A DNA stretch of 64,000 bases from Armillaria gallica (Eukaryota > Basidiomycota > Agaricomycetes > Agaricales > Physalacriaceae): NCBI GenBank assembly GCA_037576215.1, contig JBANDB010000006.1:3472001-3536000 (forward strand), read 5' to 3'. Below are positions 57,732 through 64,000 of this stretch, in pieces; position 1 is the stretch's first letter; each line of letters starts with the position of its first letter. The notes below the pieces were generated by a model. It did not search any database. It was not told the DNA's origin and saw nothing but the letters and a program-made list of their open reading frames with translations. Position numbers and translations under genes: made by a program.

Positions 57732-59709
57732 ATGCAACCACACCTTGAACCTCAACAGCTCGACATAACATGTTTCTATCCAACGCTAGGTCCTCCTGGA
57801 AATTTCTCAAGTGTAAGTACACCTGATCATCGCCGTCGTGTGTCCTACTAATTCAAGCTATGCCTAGTAAAAATCAAAATTGTGGTAGACAAGTGGACGT
57901 CCAAGTCCCGTAGCGTGCTCACCGAATCAGTAGAAGATGTGAGTAATCATGTCGAAAATTGAATAGATGGCAATGTATAACAGATTTCAGGATCTGCGGG
58001 CAGATCACAGTGCTAGCGATGCCGAAGTTACGATCTCCTCCCAGACAGAAATTGGGCAGACGGAAGAATCCATAGAGGTTCCAAAACAACGGGCATACAC
58101 CGGCAGAAAGCCCGTAATACCATCCTCGCTTGCCGACAATCCTTGCTCTAGCCTTGGCATCCAGGGCCTCTTGGATTTACTCAACACCACACTCGCTACC
58201 TCATACACATTAGATACCCCTTCCCTCTCCTTCGTTCTCGAAGACTGCATTGCCCAGGAGTACGACTTTGGAACTGCATATGGTCGTCTGCGCTCAGCAT
58301 GGTGCTACTGTACAGACATTGACATTCAGATGGAGCTACAGAAACGTGAAGCGGAGGACATACATCGGCGAAGAAACATGCTTTATGGTGGCCAGATAGT
58401 CCGCCCGAACATCCAACCTCGACGAGTCTGGGATCTGTACAGTAATCGTGTGGTCCCATGGTGGAGCTGCTGGGTGGACTTCGAGGACGACGGAGAGTCA
58501 CGACCAATATCACATGCTTGGGTGGATGAGGCAGATCGCGTCGACGTGTGGACCCCTATCAACGGATATGAATGGCCTGTGCCCATCCCGAAAGGTGCCA
58601 GCCTTGACCTCATCCGGATCGAGATGCTGAACCTGGGACTGGAATACACATGGCTGGATGTTCTCTGCTTGAGACAGAGAGGAGGGCTGAGGGAGGATCT
58701 GCGTGTGGAAGAGTGGGAACTGGATGTGCCTACCATCGGAGCGATATATAAGCATGCAGAGGTGGTGTGCTATTTGAGTGGGCTGGGTCTGCCTTTAAGT
58801 CTGAAGGAGGGCGACCTGGAGAGTGATCGGTGTTGGTTTAGGCGTGCGTGGACACTGCAGGAGGTTGGCTCGTGGAGGACAATTGCCGGGGATACACCAG
58901 ATGGGCCGATGCACTCCGAGCCAATAGACGACGCAGGAAACTACAAGGACGAGATATTAACAAAATTTTACAAGCAGCTCAAGGCTGCAGACCATTACCC
59001 TGATCTATATGACACGCTATCTGCGATGCGGGATCGGATATCGACATACCCAGTCGACAAAGTTGCGGGGCTAGCATTTTCTCTGTGGACGAACGCAATA
59101 CCAGCGTACTATGAGTGCCAATCTCTGGAGGATGCATGGACGGCGCTTATAGATGGGATGCAAGAGTGCAATCGGGGCAATCTGCTTTTCACCTATCCTG
59201 AACCTGGAAGTGCATGCAAGAAATGGAGACCATCATGGGAGCAGGTCATGACCAAGTCTCTGCCCAACAACGTGTATCTTAATTTCTCTGCCCATATTCC
59301 GATTCTGGCTGAGGGTGACTTGTATTATGGGCTCCACATTAAAAGGGGGATTGTGCGTGGATTGGCCGTGGGAGGTGTAGAAGGGAGCAATCGATATGGA
59401 GAGTTGGTTGTTGAAGACAGTGTGTGCGGGATAGCATGTATATTCAACACCATTACATCCCACACGCATACATTCAACATCGTTGCCAGCCACCAGTACC
59501 CGATACCAGAAGACACATACACACTGCTCGGCACTGATCCAAACTCATCCATGAGCGGCAGACTTCAAAGTCTCCAATATTGGGTTGTCGGACGACTGTC
59601 CAACAAGGAGTTCGAGAAAGTGTCTGTGTTTCAAATGACTGACTCAAAAGATATAAAGCGGTTATATAAACTGAGTTCATCTGTAAAGTCTGATTTTATT
59701 CTTGCTTGA
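57732..59709 (+). CDS. HET-domain protein, copy 3 (intact after splicing)
   Basis: Exons 57732-57812, 57858-57938 and 57991-59709 join in phase 0 to about 626 aa. Intron 1 (45 nt) runs GTAAGT to a CTAATTCAAG end with a good branch sequence; intron 2 (52 nt) runs GTGAGT to ATTTCAG with TATAAC upstream. The HET domain shows YTWLDVLCLRQRGG, VPTIGAIYKHAEVVCYLSG and CWFRRAWTLQEV; the C-terminal region shows YPEPGSACKKWRPSWEQV, AVGGVEGSNRYGELVVED and ASHQYPIPEDTYTLLG. Relative to copy 2 it lacks a short acidic stretch before EVTISSQTE. Function is inferred from the family (non-self recognition). Confidence 0.8.
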
Positions 59710-60479
59710 TTGTGAATACCCGACCTTTTGTATACAATTCCGAAACTACTGTGCAATTGATTCCGTGGTGAAATACAGAACCAGCTGCCACCAGGTGTTA
59801 GAAAACTCCAGTGTCGCAAAACTCACTAGCAGTCATCTCCCAGAACATTCCCACTCTTTCCACCAACAGGACGACATTGACCAGCCAAGGTAAATTTTCG
59901 TACCTCCGTGCTTTTCCGCTCGCGTCCATAGCCTCCACCTTTTTCGTAAATCCGATGCTTCGTATGTCATGTCGGCGAATAATCCATATTTGTTGTTACT
60001 TTACCTTGGATCACGATATGGGAGGTACCACACTGGCATCATTGTCGGATAATACTATAGAGGCCTACATCGATTTCGTTTGCTCAGGAAATTCAGCGGA
60101 GTCTGAGTGTGAATGTTCAACGTTGGATCCAGGTTTATCTTGGATGACTGACCGCTTGATGAATTCACTCAGTACTTCCCGGACTCGACAGGCATGACTG
60201 GCAAAGGCCCTTTTCGCGAGGTCCAAGTCTTAGTTGATAATGAGCTTTTCGGCGTCCTATGGCCATACGCCGTGATAGACACCGGCGGTATCACTCCGTC
60301 GAATTAGCGTCTGTTGACTTGATACGGCGCATATGATGCACCAACATATTGGATTGACATTGTCCCGGCCCTTCGGATATTCTTGAATGGCGTATCCATT
60401 GGCGTTATGGAACAATCTCTATCGATTCAAACTGGTTTGTTTTGGGAGTGTACATGTCAGGACCGGAAGCTTAAAACAG
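59710..60479. other. Duplicated intergenic DNA
   Basis: Partner of 50765-51690. Only short frames, not conserved with the other copy. Confidence 0.5.
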
Positions 60480-61400
60480 ATTGTATGAGTGCAGGAAAGA
60501 CGAAGATGGACGTAGGAGCGACAACGAGGAGACAGCTGGATGAGAGACGCTGTGCCAGGAATATCGTGGTACGGTTTCGATAGCGGTGGCGGATGTTGGA
60601 GTCGCACCTGGGTAATGCTACGGAGACAAAATTAGATCTGAATTAGTGTTATCAGAGTATGAAATGGGACTTACGTGTAGCACCGGTATGTGCGTTGACA
60701 TGTATTCTGAGGCTACACGCACTACTGAAAGACTTTTTACAAGTCTTACTGTCATATTTCCTGTTATCCTTGACAGGTGTATCATCGTCTTCATAGTACG
60801 ATATCAGGGTAGACTCGCTGGGAGAAAGTGGAAAAGAGTCAGGCAGGCGATGGGCTGGGTTTGAGTGAGTATTATAAATCTCTGGTAGACGATGGCGTGT
60901 AGCGAGCATGGGAAGGTATCAACATCGACGAGACACGTCGTCAGTCCGGCGGAGTACGCGGTACGGGCTCTGTAAGGCAGAAGTTAGCTCATAATTCGCA
61001 ATGACAAGTATAAGATAAATACCTGAGAACCTATCGCAAAGTGTGGAGAGACATCCTGACGGCCCAAAGATAGTTTGATTTAAGGCGGTCGGGGAGGAAA
61101 ACTAACGTCGGCGGTTATATAGTGGTGCCTCTTCCCCCAATCCACGAGATCCACCGTTAGACATCTCAATGTAGATTTTTATACCAAGAGACCAAGTCGT
61201 CGTGGTCGGAGACTGTGTTCATAATCAACCGGAAGGCAAGAATCTAAAGGAAAGCTTGATCAGCAAGAAAGACACAAATTACGGAAAGAAGACATACCTA
61301 GCACTCGTCTTTATTTGCGAAACCTAGCTCTATGTCCCACCGCACCATCATCGCCGTTACTATCGTCATCGAACTCCTGAATGGTGGCCGCCTTGATAGT
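60480..61400 (-). pseudogene. C2H2 zinc-finger protein relic, copy B
   Basis: The minus strand encodes YEDDDTPVKDNRKYDSKTCK then KSFSSACSLRIHVNAHTGAT, a C2H2 finger (Cys..Cys? partly altered, then the His-x4-His end and the TG linker). An intron (GTAAGT..CCGTAG, about 60617-60674) joins to LPRCDSNIRHRYRNR, the remains of a second finger. Upstream acidic blocks near 61350-61400 match copy A. This copy is better preserved than A, but the first cysteine of the finger and the N-terminal frame are unclear, so I treat it as a relic. Confidence 0.45.
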
Positions 61401-61690
61401 CGATACTGTTACACATTCGTAGTCATGTTCGTATGACTATATTGCAGTGGGCGACAATGACGCCGATCGACGTGTAGCAAGTCGGCCGGGATATATGCAC
61501 GAGTATCACAGTAAGATAGGGCAAAGACGGTGTGGCTTGATATCGGAGTTTGGCTTTCGCAAGGTTTACACATGTAGGGCAGGGATCCTATAGATGCAGA
61601 CTTTGGGGAATCACTAGGTGCGACAAAAGCATAGAATTAGCGGATTACATGGCACTAGAAATCAAGAAAACATACTTTGTCCCATGTAAT

Positions 61691-62184
61691 TCGGCTGGAT
61701 GGAAGAGTAGAAGGACGCTACACGCCGGAGGGGAAGCGGATTTTTGAGAGAACATTCAAAAAGACCGGCGGCTGCAAGCTATAAGCAAGCAGGTAGAACC
61801 AGAAGAGAAGAAATCGTGAAACGATCTCTGCATGAAAACCCGCTTTCTCCGTTCCTTCCCATGGTTGACTCGCTCCTTGTTGTAGGAAGGACGCGACAAG
61901 AGGCCTGTGAAGAGGAGTCGTGATATTCCGAATCCAAGGAGTCCATGGTAACGAAAGAGGCAGAGAATGAAAATGTAAGTCGTGATGAGAGGGATGGATT
62001 GTTTGGATGTTTCCGGCGCGTAATCTACAAGATGAGTCTCTGTGACGCGAAACGGCGCGGGGAGCCAGTCAACCCGACACCATATACGCCAACGCCTTCC
62101 CGCTTCGATCATCGCCGTGGACCTTTCCTTCGCTTGAGTAGCCCGCAGCAATCCATTCTCTTCCCTCAGACCTGTCTAAGAGTC
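61691..62184. other. Spacer at the right edge of unit B
   Basis: Short frames on both strands (61756-62151 minus, 61945-62313 plus) without recognisable features. Confidence 0.4.
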
Positions 62185-62860
62185 AACCCACGGAGTCCAT
62201 CCGCAGAGATGCCCTATATGTGTCCTCGGGTCCTCTCTCAAATCGGTCATCGTCGCTGTCGGCTGACTCGCCTCCCCACCATTTCCCGAAATATGTCGCC
62301 GGTGCCCCGCTAAGGTACGCCGATACTCGAAATTCGACCTGGCTGTCATCAGCACAACCGACAGTTACCAGCGTCAAAGAAGGACGATGTGCCCATCTCG
62401 ATGCCACATAAACTCTGCGCGCGGTTTCTCGTTGAGTGTCGCAGCGTCAGAGGGTTGTTGGGTGAGATAGTCCCATTGATCCTCGGAAGAGCCTGAGTGT
62501 AGAACAAACGACCGCGTATGAAGCCATCCATCGCTCAAGCTCTTTCCGTTGGTAGCATCCGTTGGTAGCATGGACAATGTGCTTCATGCAGATATCGCTA
62601 CGGGGAGTATGGACTGTGGTGGAGAGACAGGGAGTGTGCGCACAGCCGGAATGCCGAGCACGTTTTGAGTAGCCTTGAGGGAATTCCCCGCCCCGTCCGT
62701 TGTCGAGATGACCCCGCACACCCCGTGAGCTGCAATCTTCAGAATCGATCCACGCGCCATGTCAGCATGGAGTACCCTCAAGTACCTGAATTCAGTCTTA
62801 GTGGAAATTAGGGTAACAATCAACTGTACATACCATCCCAGCATTATATTAGAAGAGCGT
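62185..62860 (-). pseudogene. DAO-type FAD-dependent oxidoreductase pseudogene
   Basis: Minus-strand blocks in order: HADMARGSILKIAAHGVCGV, TTDGAGNSLKATQNVLGIPA, VHTPRSDICMKHIVHATNGC, then WDYLTQQP, ADDSQVEFRVSAYLSGAPAT, YFGKWWGGESADSDDDRFER and HIGHLCGWTPWV. These follow the middle and C-terminal part of the DAO-fold oxidoreductase family also seen at 3.4 and 55 kb. Frames change several times and the FAD-binding N-terminus is absent, so it is dead. It is divergent to the acyl-CoA oxidase relic on its right. Confidence 0.65.
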
Positions 62861-62979
62861 TTCTCACAGAGGGTAGAGCTAGGTTTCGAGAACTGCGAAT
62901 ATCGAGAAGAATTGATGGTGATTACTGATCAAGTGAAATCGGGAAGATCGGCAAAATGTCCGAACCTTCACTATGTACC

Positions 62980-64000
62980 ACTACCACGGTGTTTCTACCC
63001 TGTTCATCTCCCTGAACAACGAATATACTCCAAGACAACTGGCCCTCGCAGCCTCTCCTCGGCATCTACGTGTTCAAAGCGACCCGTGCCAACGCCAATG
63101 CCCGGTTACCAGCATGCAGAGAAGGCTTGGTCACCGGTATCGCCAACCTCTGGAAAATCCACAATGACCCCATCGCCTCGCACAATGGTTCCTCGTCACC
63201 ATCCACCTCAATCTCGCTGTGGGTATGATTGGCACGTACGCTGCGGAGTGACAGGCTCTATGCAAGGATATGATGGATTGCGAGACTATGTGCGTCGCTC
63301 TGCTGTTTCCTCGTTTCGTATACTTATTACGCTTCTTTCAGTGGTCAAATCCTTCTCACTGAAGCCGACCACGGTTTAGACGCGGCCACTGCGACTCTCT
63401 AGTTTGATGGCCCCTTCATTCTCTACTCTCCCAACCGAGCTATCTCCAAGTTCCGACTGTCCTGAAACCCCGCTACGCTGTCAGCTCGTTGTCGATGGCG
63501 AGAAGCGCGATATTAGGCCTTTTGTCGTCCGGCTCAACGACGGTGTTCACATGTGCAAGAGCGTCACTGCCAAGTGGGTCTATCTCAACTGAAAGGTTCT
63601 CCTTAGCTAATGATTCATTAACTACAGCTTGATTTCTACCCGACATGGTGCAATCCCGGTCCATCTGCATGAGTGGTCTCTCCTCGGACGCGTCGGCGAC
63701 AAGCCTTCGACGCGCGATGACTTCCTTGTCGTCATCTGTTGGTATTTTCGCTCTGGTTTCGCCCTCCCGGATATGCAAATTGCTGCTCACGTCAGGTACA
63801 AGTATTCCTTACGTCGTAAAGTGGGTATCCCTCCGTGACCCATCATCAGCTTCCGTACCCAGCAGATCCCCATTTTCACTGCAGACCTATGCCATTGAGG
63901 CGTGGATGAAGCACGCGAGTACACATTTTATCGATCCCGCTGCTGACCGTCACGCGAATCTACAAGAGCGGTGATGATGGAGCATGTGCAGACTGTCCAC
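62980..64000 (+). pseudogene. Acyl-CoA oxidase/dehydrogenase-like pseudogene (runs off the window)
   Basis: Forward blocks: GLVTGIANLWKIHNDPIASH, then after an intron-like segment (about 63290-63341, GTGCGT..TTTCAG) ILLTEADHGLDAATATL, then LVVDGEKRDIRPFVVRLNDG, GVHMCKSV, RDDFLVVICWYFRSGFALPD, PIISFRTQQIPIF and AIEAWMKHASTHFIDPAADR. Their order matches fungal acyl-CoA oxidase-like flavoproteins (TEVGHG, VDGEDRGIRPF and SFRTQQ regions). In-frame stops and shifts separate them. The gene would continue past 64000. The live enzyme oxidises acyl-CoA in peroxisomal beta-oxidation. Confidence 0.6.

Larger units (their letters stand above)
56160..61690 (+). repeat. Segmental duplication unit B
   Basis: Direct-orientation partner of unit A, offset by about 9 kb. 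It contains in the same order a GT32 pseudogene, an F-box-like relic, HET copy 3 and a C2H2 relic. It is shorter by internal deletions, the largest after the GT32 RQVMRLMG block. Confidence 0.75.

Overview
The window looks like nuclear DNA of a filamentous basidiomycete, probably an agaric (Agaricomycetes). Genes are cut by many introns of about 42-65 nt with GT..AG ends, intergenic spaces are short, and the proteins are of fungal type (Cyc8, Pap1/Yap1, Erf4, FSH1, Brl1/Brr6, DUF7137, HET-domain family). I saw no rRNA, tRNA, CRISPR array or intact transposon. Gene calls rest on protein families recognised by eye from translated reading frames; no search was run.

Layout. (1) 1-8.8 kb is a decayed accessory region on the minus strand: a truncated F-box-like/HET upstream relic, gene scraps (dihydroorotate dehydrogenase, FAD-dependent DAO oxidoreductase), a HET-domain gene with a one-base frameshift, and a GT32 3' remnant. 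(2) 8.8-46.2 kb is a conserved housekeeping block: a membrane-anchored pepsin-like protein whose catalytic motifs are lost, mitochondrial ClpP, DDX41 helicase, GALT, Brl1/Brr6, a SERF-like protein, the Cyc8 corepressor, a low-complexity S/P/T-rich protein, Erf4, a Pap1-type bZIP factor, an FSH1 serine hydrolase, a DUF7137 membrane protein, SBDS/Sdo1, ALG1, NFU1 and porphobilinogen deaminase. Several are divergent pairs with very short shared promoters (ALG1/NFU1 36 bp, DUF7137/SBDS 190 bp, DDX41/GALT 239 bp). (3) 46.7-61.7 kb holds two direct copies of a module: a GT32 glycosyltransferase, an F-box-like relic, a HET-domain gene and a minus-strand C2H2 zinc-finger relic. Part of the module also occurs inverted at 5.3-8.1 kb and at the left edge. 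(4) 61.7-64 kb holds DAO oxidoreductase and acyl-CoA oxidase pseudogenes.

The most notable point is that housekeeping DNA is flanked on both sides by copies of one HET-containing module in opposite orientations. After splicing, two HET copies (about 644 and 626 aa) are intact. Their introns keep the frame although bases inside them have drifted, and one acceptor has moved and restored the frame. Gene-structure oddities include a 6-nt microexon (ClpP), an 11-nt microexon (HEM3), a GC-AG intron (SERF), an apparently intron-split start codon, a stop-codon-only terminal exon (Erf4), and one-base frameshifts in otherwise complete genes (HET copy 1, GT32, FSH1, the 28-29.5 kb gene), which could be real decay or assembly errors.
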